Assembly: GCF_000012725.1 (NCBI RefSeq)
Contig: NC_007406.1
Location: 1,082,001-1,146,000, forward strand
Reading direction: 5' to 3'
Length of the DNA stretch: 64,000 nucleotides
From: Nitrobacter winogradskyi Nb-255
Lineage (GTDB): Bacteria; Pseudomonadota; Alphaproteobacteria; Rhizobiales; Xanthobacteraceae
The notes beneath the pieces are model-generated. The model saw nothing but the letters and a program-made list of their open reading frames with translations, was not told the DNA's origin and made no database searches. Position numbers and translations under genes: made by a program. Below are positions 36,931 through 45,665 of this stretch, one piece after another (the stretch's first letter is position 1; each line of letters begins with the position of its first letter).

Positions 36931-37107
36931 TTGGCTAAGAAGACAAAGACGATCCGCCGCGAGTGGACGAAGGATGACGTGAAGACCCTCAAGCTACTTG
37001 CAAAGCAAAAGGCCGGCGTTGCGAAGATTGCAAAAAAGTTGAAGCGCACTCCCGGTGCAACGGCGGCGAAAGCCTATACGCTGGGCGTGTCGCTACGCAT
37101 GCAGTAG
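36931..37107 (+). CDS. Small basic HTH-like (SANT/Myb-like) protein
   Basis: 58 residues from a TTG start with AGGAG 7 bases upstream. RREWTKDDVKTLKLLAKQKA then VAKIAKKLKRTPGATAAKAYTLG looks like a single three-helix SANT/GcrA-type module: WT.DD..L..L...K.G...IA..L.RT..A...KA..LG. Very Lys-rich with no acidic tail. Probably DNA-binding; the function is inference from pattern only. Confidence 0.7.
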   Translation: MAKKTKTIRREWTKDDVKTLKLLAKQKAGVAKIAKKLKRTPGATAAKAYTLGVSLRMQ

Positions 37108-37210
37108 CGGATCGCTGCAAAAGTACGACCGTCCCACTGATAATCACTCAGGTGATCTAAACGCAGCAGTCGGCGTGTCATTCAGGCATGGTGTGGCGAG
37201 GCTGGAGCCT

Positions 37211-37330
37211 TCCCGCTTCTGAGTGGATCAGAAGCGGGACTCCATGATGTGGTTTGACGCGTTCTTCACGGGAACCGGGATATCCCATTCCCTTGGTCAA
37301 GCCGAGTTGGTCAAGCCCGAGGATGTGATT
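37211..37330. repeat. Intergenic repeat, family B
   Basis: CCCGCTTCTGA-gtgga-TCAGAAGCGGG (37212-37238) is a perfect 11-bp hairpin, followed by ACTCCATGATGTGGTTTGACGCGTTCTTCACGGGAACCGGGATA-type words shared with copies near 45820 and 48838. No gene is seen from 37108 to 37589. Confidence 0.75.
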
Positions 37331-37589
37331 TGCTTGGAAACGCTGGAACGGTTTAGATGCTGATGAAATATCCTGTTCCGCCATGGCCGGGCCCTGTCCC
37401 GCGACCATCTGAGTCTTGGCTTGTAGCTTTCCAATCAGGGCAGGAGCATCGGAGGCGCGCCCGTTATTGATGGCGTGCTTACGCGCTCGCAAAGAATTTC
37501 CTGTCTCATTCAGACAGAAGTTCCGGCATCACGGAAAGAGGGCTGCTCAGTTGCGGCGGCTGAAGATCGAGTGAGGCTGAAGATTCGCG

Positions 37590-37766
37590 CTATTGAGGTT
37601 GAGCGTCCAATTCCTGCTTGAGCGCATCGATCAATCGTTGATCATCCGTGCGTACCCTGAGGTATCCATTCCAGGTGATAGGGCCAACCTTTGTCGGACC
37701 CGTAGCATAGTGCTCCTTGAGCGTTCCGAACTGCTCTCGGTGCCGGGGCGGAATGAGAAGTTCCAT
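37590..37766 (-). CDS. Small protein of unknown function
   Basis: 58 residues on the minus strand: MELLIPPRHREQFGTLKEHY then ATGPTKVGPITWNGYLRVR and a helical end DDQRLIDALKQELDAQPQ. GAGAGG stands about 9 bases before the ATG. The residue mix is protein-like and two-part (sheet then helix), but no family is recognised. A plus-strand frame over the same bases is less plausible. Confidence 0.5.
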   Translation of the reverse strand: MELLIPPRHREQFGTLKEHYATGPTKVGPITWNGYLRVRTDDQRLIDALKQELDAQPQ

Positions 37767-37936
37767 CGTAAGGGCCTCTCGGTGAGTTATCGGTACGAAT
37801 CAACAGCCATATGCGAGAGCGATTTTCTGGCCAGAGTATGTCAATGGATCAGGCAATCTCGCGCGGGATCTCCATGAGATTTCCGCCGTCAGCTTCTTGA
37901 ACGTATGCAGCTTTCGGAGCGTTCAAATCGAATCGA

Positions 37937-38668
37937 CTATCCGGTCTTTGTCCGGCATTCATCTTTCGGAGATCGGAAGGTAAGCCCGGACACGGGATCG
38001 AACAGATAGAGGTGATCGCGAACCAGCTTCACACCGGACACGTTTTCGGCCGCCACGATCGCTGCTTGCCGATGGGCCTCATCGGTGATCATGCCGCTGA
38101 GATAGACAATTCCATCCCGCACCGTGACCCCAAGTCCGGTCGGCTGCCATTCGTTCTTCTCGATCGATGCGATAACACGGCGTCGCACATGATCATCGTC
38201 GGCGGTCGGGTCCGGGACATCTCGTGCAAGGCTTGCAACGGCGCGGAGCAGGTCCGCTCGCGTCACAATGCCCACCAGTAGATCACCACGAATAACGGGT
38301 AGTCGCTTGATATTCTGGCGTTCCATCAGCCGCACCAGCTCTTCCAGCGGCATGTCTTCCGTCGCGGTGAAGAGAGTCTCTCGTGTCATGATCGCGCTGA
38401 CCTTGCGACCGTGTTCACGCACGAAATCGATGGCGGCTTTCTCCGTCCCCATCAGAAAGTCCAGCCAGCGGATGCGAGGTCCGTGCGTCCCGATTTCACT
38501 ACGGCGCATGAAGTCGCTTTCCGAGACGATGCCAAGCAGTCGACCCGCATCGTCGACCACTGGAAGGCCGCTGATATGACTTTCCAGCATCAACTTCGCG
38601 GCTTCGACGATAGGCGTGTCGGCTTTTACCGTGATCAGCTTGTGAGTCATGATCTGATGCGTGCGCAT
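37937..38668 (-). CDS. CBS-domain pair with C-terminal BON domain
   Basis: 243 residues. Two CBS motifs (residues about 1-60, VEAAKLMLESHISGLPVVDDAGRLLGIVSESD, and 90-150, LEELVRLMERQNIKRLPVIRGDLLVGIVTRADLL) are followed by a BON domain (VTVRDGIVYLSGMITDEAHRQAAIVAAENVSGV). CBS pairs bind adenine nucleotides and sense energy state; BON is a lipid- or protein-binding fold. Cytoplasmic. It is divergent from a stress-protein gene, with a FixK-type box between them that could serve both. Confidence 0.9.
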   Translation of the reverse strand: MRTHQIMTHKLITVKADTPIVEAAKLMLESHISGLPVVDDAGRLLGIVSESDFMRRSEIGTHGPRIRWLDFLMGTEKAAIDFVREHGRKVSAIMTRETLFTATEDMPLEELVRLMERQNIKRLPVIRGDLLVGIVTRADLLRAVASLARDVPDPTADDDHVRRRVIASIEKNEWQPTGLGVTVRDGIVYLSGMITDEAHRQAAIVAAENVSGVKLVRDHLYLFDPVSGLTFRSPKDECRTKTG

Positions 38669-38747
38669 TCGATTCTCCCCGCCTCACGCAGAAGGCTATC
38701 AAGTTCATGCAGCATAGCCAGTTCAACAGGTTCTCAGGCTCGATCCA

Positions 38748-38761
38748 TTGCGATGGATCAA
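38748..38761 (+). promoter_or_regulatory. FixK-type box TTGC-N6-TCAA
   Basis: TTGCGATGGATCAA fits TTG(A/C)-N6-(T/G)CAA, the FixK2 consensus known in Bradyrhizobium. Its centre is 59 bases before the ATG of the stress protein at 38814. With FixK centred at -41.5, transcription would begin near 38796, leaving an 18-base leader. Confidence 0.65.
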
Positions 38762-38813
38762 GATATGCAGTTCCTTGAAACGTTAGTTCTGACCTCATAG
38801 AAAAGGTAAGATC

Positions 38814-39653
38814 ATGGCCTTTAAGGATGTTCTTCTGACACTGATGAGCTATCCGGAGCCGACACCCGTCTCGGTGGCGGACGATGCGGTTTCGGTAGCC
38901 GCCGCCCTCGGTGCTCATCTCGCGGCGATTTCCTGCGAAGTCCATCTGGAAGCGCCAGGTAATTTCCTTGCCAAGGCGATCATCGACGTACCCGGCATCG
39001 TGGCTCATGAATCGGCAAAGAGCCGAGAAAATGCTCAGGGTCTGCTCGCCGCGCTCGAAGCGGCGGCTGCTAGGTCCGGTGTGTCGCATGAGGCCATCTT
39101 GGAGAAATGCGCGGCTCACAAGACCCCGGCGATGCTGGTCGAGTATGCGCGGCTTCGCGATCTTACGATCATGCCGGAGCCGGAGGCGTTCGACCTGTGG
39201 TACGCGGAGGAGATCATCTTCGAATCGGGAAGGCCGACCCTGATCCTGCCTACTGTCCCGCTGTCACGTCCTATCCAGTTTGGCTCCATCGGCGTGGCCT
39301 GGGATTTCAGCCGTACCGCGACGCGTGCGGTTTCGGACGCGCTTCCCCTTCTTGAAAAGGCGGAGAAGGTCTGCATCTTTATCGTCAGGAACGAGAAATC
39401 CTTTAATTCCCAACGTTCTCCTGATGAACTGGCGGAGAATCTTGCCCGCCACGGTATCGATGCCGTTCTGGATGAGGTCGACGCCGATGGCAGGCCGATC
39501 GGCGAGGTTTTCAGGGCATACGTGCTTTCGCGTGGGATCGACCTGCTTGTGATGGGGGCTTATGGGCAGTCCAGATGGCGGGAGTTCGTACTTGGAGGCG
39601 CAACCAGGAGTCTGCTGTCGAAACCGCCTGTTCCAGTTTTCTTCTCGCGTTGA
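38814..39653 (+). CDS. Universal stress protein, tandem UspA domains
   Basis: 279 residues, two UspA folds. The first (1-140) is degenerate. The second ends in the ATP-loop pattern DLLVMGAYGQSRWREFVLGGATRSLL, close to G2xG9G(S/T). FixK/FixLJ-controlled tandem Usp proteins are common in rhizobia. A FixK-type box precedes it. A glucokinase gene follows 96 bases downstream in the same direction. Confidence 0.9.
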   Translation: MAFKDVLLTLMSYPEPTPVSVADDAVSVAAALGAHLAAISCEVHLEAPGNFLAKAIIDVPGIVAHESAKSRENAQGLLAALEAAAARSGVSHEAILEKCAAHKTPAMLVEYARLRDLTIMPEPEAFDLWYAEEIIFESGRPTLILPTVPLSRPIQFGSIGVAWDFSRTATRAVSDALPLLEKAEKVCIFIVRNEKSFNSQRSPDELAENLARHGIDAVLDEVDADGRPIGEVFRAYVLSRGIDLLVMGAYGQSRWREFVLGGATRSLLSKPPVPVFFSR

Positions 39654-39749
39654 TGACGCATGGTCGACATCGCCAGCCGGGCGAACCGGATGAACTCTGC
39701 TCAGGGGGCACGCCGCGCATCTCGAGAAATTCATGGCTTGTCCTAAGAT

Positions 39750-40727
39750 ATGGCTGATCCTGAAATGGCTGATTCTATAAGTCGCATATTGCTGGGAGAT
39801 ATCGGCGGGACCAATGCCCGGTTTGCGCTCGCTACGGATGAGCACATGGGGCCGATCGAAAAATTGAGGGTCACCGATTATCCGGATTTCGACGGGGCGC
39901 TGGCCGCTTTCCTCGGCCGTCACCGGGGCGATCTGCCGATCACCGGCGCGGTGCTCGCCGTCGCCGGCGCCGTGGAAGCGAATCGCAGCGTGCTGACCAA
40001 CAGCGGCTGGGTTATCGATGCCGGACGATTGGAAAAGAGTTTCGATTTATCGGCCGTGCGTGTCGTCAACGACTTCAAGGCGCTCGCCTGGTCGCTGCCC
40101 TACCTCACGCCGCCTGACCTGTTTGCGATCGGAGGAGGCGAGCGCGCCTCTGCGGCGCCCGCAGTGGTGTTGGGGCCTGGAACAGGTCTCGGGCTCGCCT
40201 GCTTTGTGCCGCGTCCCCGCGATCCGCTGGCCGTCACCACGGAGGCAGGCCATGTCACGCTTCCGGGCGCCGATGCGCGGGAGGATGCAGTGATCGCGCA
40301 TTTACGTGAACGCTTCGGCCATGTCTCGGTGGAGCGCGCGCTGTCCGGGTCGGGGCTTGTCAATCTCTATCAGTCGCTCGCCGCCCTCGATCATCTTGTC
40401 GTGCCTCCGCGCAAACCAAGCGAGATCACCGAGGCGGCGCTTCGTGGGAGTTGTCCGACGAGCCGGGAGGCTGTTGACATGTTCTGCGCCATGCTGGGCA
40501 CGGTTGCTGGAAATGCCGCGCTGACGTTCGGTGCGCGTGGCGGCGTGTATATCGGCGGCGGCATCGCCCCGCGGATCAGGGAGTATCTGGCGTGCTCGCC
40601 ATTTCGCACGCGGTTCGAAGCGAAGGGGCGTTTCCAGGCGTACGTTGCGGCCATCCCGTCCTGGGTGATTACTCACCCTGACCCTGCTTTCGTTGGATTG
40701 CAGCGTCTCGCGAGACTAGAATCCTAG
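39750..40727 (+). CDS. glk: Glucokinase
   Basis: 325 residues. LLGDIGGTNARFAL at about 14-26 is the ATP phosphate loop, VVNDFKALAWSLPYL the sugar-site Asp region, VLGPGTGLGLACFVP and EAGHVTLPGAD follow, with the ROK/Glk GGVYIGGGIAPRI block. It phosphorylates glucose to glucose-6-phosphate in the cytoplasm. ATGs at 39750 and 39765 are both possible. The stop codon is the TAG of the CTAG that opens a family C repeat. Confidence 0.93.
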   Translation: MADPEMADSISRILLGDIGGTNARFALATDEHMGPIEKLRVTDYPDFDGALAAFLGRHRGDLPITGAVLAVAGAVEANRSVLTNSGWVIDAGRLEKSFDLSAVRVVNDFKALAWSLPYLTPPDLFAIGGGERASAAPAVVLGPGTGLGLACFVPRPRDPLAVTTEAGHVTLPGADAREDAVIAHLRERFGHVSVERALSGSGLVNLYQSLAALDHLVVPPRKPSEITEAALRGSCPTSREAVDMFCAMLGTVAGNAALTFGARGGVYIGGGIAPRIREYLACSPFRTRFEAKGRFQAYVAAIPSWVITHPDPAFVGLQRLARLES

Positions 40728-40830
40728 AGCGTTTTCCGGCGAAGTGGATGATCTGTTCGCCGCAAGAAGGGCGACCAAACTTTAGTTTGCGGAGCATGGT
40801 CCGATTTAACTTGATCCGGACCATGCTCTA
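40724..40830. repeat. Intergenic palindromic repeat, family C copy 2
   Basis: CTAGAGCGTTTTCCGGCGAAG, then TGTTCGCCGCAAGAAG and a terminal palindrome GAGCATGGTCCGATTTAAC / TTGATCCGGACCATGCTC at about 40792-40828. It begins in the glk stop codon and ends in the stop codon of the phosphoketolase fragment on the other strand. Confidence 0.8.
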
Positions 40831-41097
40831 TGACGTTTCCATGCCGGGTCCGCTATGGCCGGGCCCGCAGATGTAGATCATGTTCAGATCGAATGCGCGG
40901 ATCGCGCGATTGAGATGCGCGTAGATGAAGTTGAGGCCCGGTGTCGTGCCCCAATACCCCAGCAATCGTGGCTTGATATGCCTGGGGCTCAAAGGCTCGC
41001 GCAACAACGGATTGTCGAGAAGGTAGATCTGTCCGACCGATAGATAATTGGCGGCGCGCCAGTACCTGTCGAGCAGATCAAGTTCACTGGAAGTGGC
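40828..41097 (-). pseudogene. Phosphoketolase (Xfp) N-terminal fragment
   Basis: On the minus strand the open frame from 41097 reads [59 protein letters not shown] and [13 protein letters not shown] before a stop. This is the unmistakable N-terminal region of xylulose-5-phosphate/fructose-6-phosphate phosphoketolase (about 790 residues in full, thiamine-dependent). About 90 residues remain: no start codon, and the rest is replaced by a family C repeat. Confidence 0.88.
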
Positions 41098-41247
41098 TCA
41101 CCTATGCTGCTGCGGTTTCCATGCTCGGAACTCCAACAGGGCCTGAGTGAGCATTCACGGTGTCTGCGCGATCAAGTACCTGGAACGGAAGTACGATCCG
41201 ATGCTGAGCTATCGCAACCTTGAGGGTTCAACCGCCGCGACGGATCG
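41098..41247 (+). other. Short stretch with possible coding remnant
   Basis: On the plus strand a short frame ends AIKYLERKYDPMLSYRNLEG and a stop at 41251. It has coding character but no start, and I cannot assign it; perhaps the tail of a lost gene. Confidence 0.35.
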
Positions 41248-41655
41248 CTAGTTGTCTGCGCATTTGCGGGAAATGGCCTCTTGAACGTGTGTCACGAGGT
41301 TGTCCCCCAGATGAGGTTTGAGCAGAATATGATCTATGCCCGCGGCCGCGGCCTTCTTCGCCATATGCTGGTGCGGATGTCCCGTCACGAGAACGATAGG
41401 TACCGCAACATTTCGTTCACGGAGACGCTCAGCCACGTTCAGCCCATCGATGTCTGGCAACTTGTAGTCGATCACCAGGCAATCGACATTGTCCGGGTCA
41501 ATGGACGTCAGCAACGTCAGGGCGGAACTAAACGTACGAACCTTGAACCCATGGGTTTCGAGTAGAAATCGTAGTGATTGAAGCACAGCAGGATCGTCGT
41601 CCAGAACGCCGACCGTGTGGTTGACGACTGTGTTCTTTGCGATTGTGTCTATCAT
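41248..41655 (-). CDS. Stand-alone receiver-domain response regulator
   Basis: 135 residues with one receiver domain: acidic pair DDD at 19-21, acceptor Asp63 in VIDYKLPDIDG, Thr in VLVTGH and Lys in ILLKPHLG. No output domain. It lies 71 bases downstream of fixJ on the same strand and is probably cotranscribed with fixLJ. It could drain phosphate from FixL or pass it to another protein. Confidence 0.88.
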   Translation of the reverse strand: MIDTIAKNTVVNHTVGVLDDDPAVLQSLRFLLETHGFKVRTFSSALTLLTSIDPDNVDCLVIDYKLPDIDGLNVAERLRERNVAVPIVLVTGHPHQHMAKKAAAAGIDHILLKPHLGDNLVTHVQEAISRKCADN

Positions 41656-41726
41656 CGGGATGTCGGGCAGTTCGCTGGCTAACTCCCGAATGATACAATC
41701 GTTGCAGCAGGATCGCTTGATTTACC

Positions 41727-42344
41727 TCAAGCCCTCAGAATGCCGGCCCGGAGTGCAAGCCTGATCAGTTCCGACAGGTTGTGCGCCTGCATTTTGGTCA
41801 TGACATTGGCCCGGTACACCTCGATTGTCCTGGGGCTGATATTGTGTTCTCGGGCTATCAGCTTGTTGGAGAGTCCCGCGACGAGCCCATCCATGACCTG
41901 ACGCTCCCGCTGGCTGAGAGTCGCTATTCTCGATACGATCTCAGCCGAAATGGAATCACCCTTCGTCTGATCCGGACCCTGCTCGAGGGCCGCTTCGATC
42001 ATTCCGATAAGCCGTTCATCTTCAAACGGCTTTTCGACAAAATCGATCGCCCCCAGCTTCATCGCTTCGACGGCGAGGGGGATATCTCCGTGCCCGGTCA
42101 TGATGATGACGGGCAGGGGAGAGGCATGAGCCTTGAGGCGCCGAAGCAGATCCATTCCATCGATGCCGGGCATGCGTACGTCGGACACGACGCAGCCAAA
42201 ACCAAGACCGGAATGAGAATCGAGGAAGTCAGCGGCCCTGTCGAACAGCGTGACGTCGAAGTTTGCCGAGCCAAGCAGGAAGTCGAGCGAGTCCCGAATC
42301 GTCGGATCGTCGTCGATGACGTAAACATTTCCCTTATGTGACAT
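41727..42344 (-). CDS. fixJ: FixJ, two-component response regulator
   Basis: 205 residues. Receiver with acceptor Asp55 ([10 protein letters not shown]), TGHGD and the conserved [10 protein letters not shown]-terminal LuxR/FixJ helix-turn-helix [22 protein letters not shown] with [16 protein letters not shown]. In rhizobia phospho-FixJ activates fixK at low oxygen. Start overlaps the end of fixL by 11 bases, so translation is coupled. Confidence 0.95.
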   Translation of the reverse strand: MSHKGNVYVIDDDPTIRDSLDFLLGSANFDVTLFDRAADFLDSHSGLGFGCVVSDVRMPGIDGMDLLRRLKAHASPLPVIIMTGHGDIPLAVEAMKLGAIDFVEKPFEDERLIGMIEAALEQGPDQTKGDSISAEIVSRIATLSQRERQVMDGLVAGLSNKLIAREHNISPRTIEVYRANVMTKMQAHNLSELIRLALRAGILRA

Positions 42345-43869
42345 CCGGAAAATCCCCGATCGATGCTATGGGCAAAGTCAGTCGCATCGTAGCGCCGCCT
42401 GAATCATTCGTTTCGGCCCACATTCGGCCGCCGTGGGCTTCCACGATCGATCGGCTGATGGAAAGTCCCACGCCCATTCCGGATTCCTTGGTCGTAAAAA
42501 AAGTATCGAACAGGTTTGCCGCCGCCTCCTCACTGAAGCCATGGCCGGTATCCGATATGGACAGTTCGACCATGTTGTCCGGGGCTTTCGTGCTGGAGGC
42601 GGTAAGTTCCCGTTTCGGCGATTTCGCCATCGCCTCCAGGGCATTTCGAAAGAGGTTGACGAGGACCTGCTGAACTTGCACGCGGTCGACGAGGACGCGA
42701 TCGCAGTCCGCATTCAGATCAGTCAACAGGATGATGTTTTGTTCGCGGGCGCCCGCGAGACCGAGGACGCTGGCTTCTTCCATCAGCTTCGACAGGCTTT
42801 CGACGCGCTTCTCCGATTCCCGCCGTGAGACGAAATCGCGCAGTCGTCTAATGATCTGGCCGGCGCGAATGGCCTGGTCGGCGGCGCGATCCAGCGCCAT
42901 TTCGATCTTCGCGATGTCGGGATCGGTGCTCGCGGCCAGAAGGCGGCGCGATCCCTTTATGTAGTTGCTGATCGCGGTCAACGGCTGGTTCAACTCGTGA
43001 GCAAGAGCCGAAGCCATCTCACCCATGGCGCTGAGGCGGGATACGTGAAACAGTTCGGATTGCAGTTCCTGCAGCTTGACCTGGGTTTGCTGATGCTCCG
43101 TGAGATCGCGAACAAATCCGGTAAAATGCCGTTTTCCACCGGAGTGCATCTCGCCGACGGACAAATGCAATGGAAAGGTACTCCCATCGCGGCGTTTTCC
43201 GGTGACCACCCGTCCGATGCCGATGATGCGCCGTTCGCCGGTTGATTGATGGCGAGCCAGATAGCCGTCGTGTCGGCTGCTGTCCGGCTCGGGCATGAGG
43301 ATGCGGACATTCTGGCCAATGGCCTCGTGTTCCGAATAGCCGAACAGACGTTCTGCTGCGGTGCTGAAGTGCTGCATGATGCCGCGATCGTCAATCACAA
43401 TCATCGCATCGGGAATGGTATCGAGAATCGAGCGCAAGTGGTCTTCGCGCGCGATCAGAGCTTCTTCGATCGACTTCTGATGGTCGATATCGAGGATCAC
43501 GCCGCTCAGGCGCTGTGGCGTTCCGTCTTCGTTGAAGACGAGACCGCCTCGTGCCCGAATCCAGCGACTTCCCTCAAGTGTCCCATGAATGTGGTATTGA
43601 AGATCGAACCTGCATCCGGTCGTGATCGACCGTTGAATAGCCTGTTTGGTGCGCGCTCGATCATCCCGTCGGAGCAGGGAGAGGAATAGATCGTAACTGA
43701 CCGGGATGTTCTCCGGGACGCCAAAAAGCCTTCGCGCGGGGTTGGACCAGAACAGTTTTCGGGTCGAGAGATCGAGATCCCAGATGCCGACCCCTGACTT
43801 GTCGATGCCGCGTTGCAAATCCTCGTCGCGGAACAGGTTGTTCAAGGATGAAAGATCGTCGCTCGTCAC
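42334..43869 (-). CDS. fixL: FixL, heme-based oxygen-sensor histidine kinase
   Basis: 511 residues: PAS-1 (20-130), heme PAS-2 (140-258), HisKA, HATPase_c. The heme-binding His200 lies in [11 protein letters not shown] and the O2-switch Arg220 in [14 protein letters not shown], the same numbering as Bradyrhizobium FixL. Phospho-acceptor His291 is in [16 protein letters not shown]-box in [10 protein letters not shown], and G boxes DTGHGFSEE and GMGVGLSIS are intact. No membrane helices, so soluble. Oxygen binding turns the kinase off. Confidence 0.97.
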   Translation of the reverse strand: MTSDDLSSLNNLFRDEDLQRGIDKSGVGIWDLDLSTRKLFWSNPARRLFGVPENIPVSYDLFLSLLRRDDRARTKQAIQRSITTGCRFDLQYHIHGTLEGSRWIRARGGLVFNEDGTPQRLSGVILDIDHQKSIEEALIAREDHLRSILDTIPDAMIVIDDRGIMQHFSTAAERLFGYSEHEAIGQNVRILMPEPDSSRHDGYLARHQSTGERRIIGIGRVVTGKRRDGSTFPLHLSVGEMHSGGKRHFTGFVRDLTEHQQTQVKLQELQSELFHVSRLSAMGEMASALAHELNQPLTAISNYIKGSRRLLAASTDPDIAKIEMALDRAADQAIRAGQIIRRLRDFVSRRESEKRVESLSKLMEEASVLGLAGAREQNIILLTDLNADCDRVLVDRVQVQQVLVNLFRNALEAMAKSPKRELTASSTKAPDNMVELSISDTGHGFSEEAAANLFDTFFTTKESGMGVGLSISRSIVEAHGGRMWAETNDSGGATMRLTLPIASIGDFPDVT

Positions 43870-44034
43870 GTTTTCCTTCCGGAGCGGAAAGCTTCATTGA
43901 AATCCATTATACCTGAATCATGAACTTCTTGTATTCCAGATCATGGGGCTATCCGCAGTCGTGACTGCTACTTATAGAAGCCGCCTTGGGCTTCATCATT
44001 CTGTCAAAGGTCCATTCTAATCTTGGCGGACATT
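43870..44034. other. fixL leader, nothing clear
   Basis: AT-richer gap between the fixL start and the phosphotransferase/ATPase remnant. I see no FixK box. It should hold the fixL promoter. Confidence 0.4.
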
Positions 44035-44404
44035 TCATTGGAGCAGCGTCGCAGGGTTTGCTGAATCGTTACCTGAGGCGTCGATGATGTGCCAATCAAG
44101 CGGACCGAGGTCGTAGCTCTGCTGTTGCCTGCCGCCGATCGCGCGGAGCGTTGGCGAGGGCGGGGTGATCGGTTCTGTTCTCTTCTTCACAGGCCACCTT
44201 CCGTTTCTCCAGTGTTGAATACTCGAGAAACGGAAACCGGATGGCCCGTTTGACTTTCAATACCCGATCGCCCGCGAGGAAGACCACGGCGGCGTGGGTG
44301 CCGATGCGACGAACGTCGTCGGCGCCGCCATAGGTCGTGAGGGTGGCCAGGAAGGCGAGGACGTCCCGTTGGGTGGCTGCGTCTTGTGCGGTCGGATCTA
44401 TCAT
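44035..44404 (-). pseudogene. Aminoglycoside-phosphotransferase/ATPase fusion, internal deletion remnant
   Basis: From ATG 44404 on the minus strand the frame reads TYGGADDVRRIGTHAAVVFLA, DRVLKVKRAIRFPFLEYSTL and EKRKVACEEEN, the start of the roughly 510-residue bifunctional phosphotransferase/ATP-binding family (COG2187/COG0645). After about 44200, in another frame, GGRQQQSYDLGPLDWHIIDA and SGNDSANP resemble the end of the ATP-binding domain. About 400 residues between them are missing, with a frame change at the joint. Confidence 0.7.
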
Positions 44405-44583
44405 GTTCGGGATCAGGTCAGGGTTGAAGCACGGCGGCTCCTTGCGCCAACGTCGCTTCTCCCAAAGGAGACCGTGTGGAACCGGGAGCACCATCGCGCG
44501 CATGGAATATCTCCGGGCAAACGCGTCACGCCCGTCGCCTCGAACCGTAACGCGGGTGTTTATTGCGGCGCAATAGCCGCTGT

Positions 44584-44597
44584 GTTTGACCTCGATC
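44584..44597. promoter_or_regulatory. FixK-type box TTGA-N6-TCAA
   Basis: TTGACCTCGATCAA is a perfect FixK/FNR-type dyad. It is 180 bases before the remnant's start at 44404 and 206 bases before the CBS gene at 44803, too far for simple activation of either. It may be a leftover promoter of a lost gene. Confidence 0.6.
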
Positions 44598-44802
44598 AAA
44601 AACATTTCCGCTGAGGCGTGGTGAGATGACGCCGCTCAAGCGCCATCGTTTGGAGGCTGCGGTCCCCAAGCCTGCGCCTGCGCAGGCCAGGCGATCGAAG
44701 CCAGAACGGTGGTCTGATTGAGAGATCGGGCGCGCGCAGCATGGATTGGCGCGCGCCGACCCGCGCTTGCCGTAGGCTTGATAATGCTGATCGGGTGACA
44801 TT

Positions 44803-45234
44803 TTGCATCAGTTTCTCGAACAGACAGTCGATCGCTACATGACACGCGATGTCAGGACGGTGTCGTGCGACCTGACGATGGACAAACTCAACGATCTGTT
44901 CGCCAGCGATGATTTCAATGCCTATCCGGTTGTCGATGACCAGCGGGAAGCCATTGGTTTGGTGACAAAGTTCGATTTCCTCAAATGTTTCGCCATCACG
45001 CTCAGTTCAGTCGTTCCGCATTATGATGAGCTTATGAGACGAGCCGTTTCCGATGTGATGATCCACGAATTCATCTATGTGGGGCCGACGACTAAGCTGG
45101 CGCGGGTGCTGCAGTTGATGGTCGAGCACCGGCTCCGCAGCATTCCCGTTATGGGGGGTGGCCGGAATCTGGTCGGCATCATCTCGCGCGAAGATGTCAT
45201 GCGCGCGCTGCGGGATTCCACGCGTGGCGACTAG
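44803..45234 (+). CDS. CBS-domain pair protein
   Basis: 143 residues. MHQFLEQTVDRYMTRDVRTV, then LNDLFASDDFNAYPVVDDQREAIGLVTKFDFLKCF and a second CBS unit LARVLQLMVEHRLRSIPVMGGGRNLVGIISREDVM. The start is TTG at 44803, chosen because homologues begin MHxFLE; no Shine-Dalgarno is clear. CBS pairs bind adenine nucleotides. Neighbour of an ABC auxiliary remnant and part of the low-oxygen block. Confidence 0.82.
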   Translation: MHQFLEQTVDRYMTRDVRTVSCDLTMDKLNDLFASDDFNAYPVVDDQREAIGLVTKFDFLKCFAITLSSVVPHYDELMRRAVSDVMIHEFIYVGPTTKLARVLQLMVEHRLRSIPVMGGGRNLVGIISREDVMRALRDSTRGD

Positions 45235-45238
45235 CCAC

Positions 45239-45665
45239 GCCGTACAGTTCAATCTCGGGCCGACGGCGGTGATCAAGCTCGATACGCAGCGTTTCCTGTT
45301 TCGCCGGCCGGGGAGCGCCCCGAGTTCGCGGAGGCGATGTGGGCCGACAGCATTCCTAATCTGCTGCAGGCCAAGCTGCTTGAGAGCTTTGAGAACTACG
45401 ATATTGCCCATGCGCCCCTGCGCTCAATGGATGGCGTGCAGGCAGATCATCAACTTCTGATCGATGTCCGGCGCTTTCAGATCACGACCGATCCGGAACC
45501 GGTGGCGGATATCGGCTTGAACAAGGATGTCAAGGTGGTTGCAGCGCGGTTGTTCGAAGAAACGCAGAAGCTGAGAACAATCGAACCGGATACAGCCAGC
45601 GCAGCATTCAACGAGGCATTCGACGGATCGCCAAGGACATGATCGCCTGGACCGTCAAGTCATTA
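45239..45665 (+). pseudogene. ABC-transporter auxiliary lipoprotein (PqiC/MlaE-associated) remnant
   Basis: Three frames joined by two shifts: AVQFNLGPTAVIKLDTQRFLF, then PEFAEAMWADSIPNLLQAKLLE (near 45310 on), SFENYDIAHAPL, LLIDVRRFQI and VVAARLFEETQKLRTIEP, then RRIAKDMIAWTVKSL (after about 45618). This is the C-terminal half of the ABC_trans_aux family, lipoproteins that work with MlaE-type lipid transporters. The N-terminal signal and lipobox are gone. The last frame open at 45337-45642 is unlikely to be functional. Confidence 0.78.
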
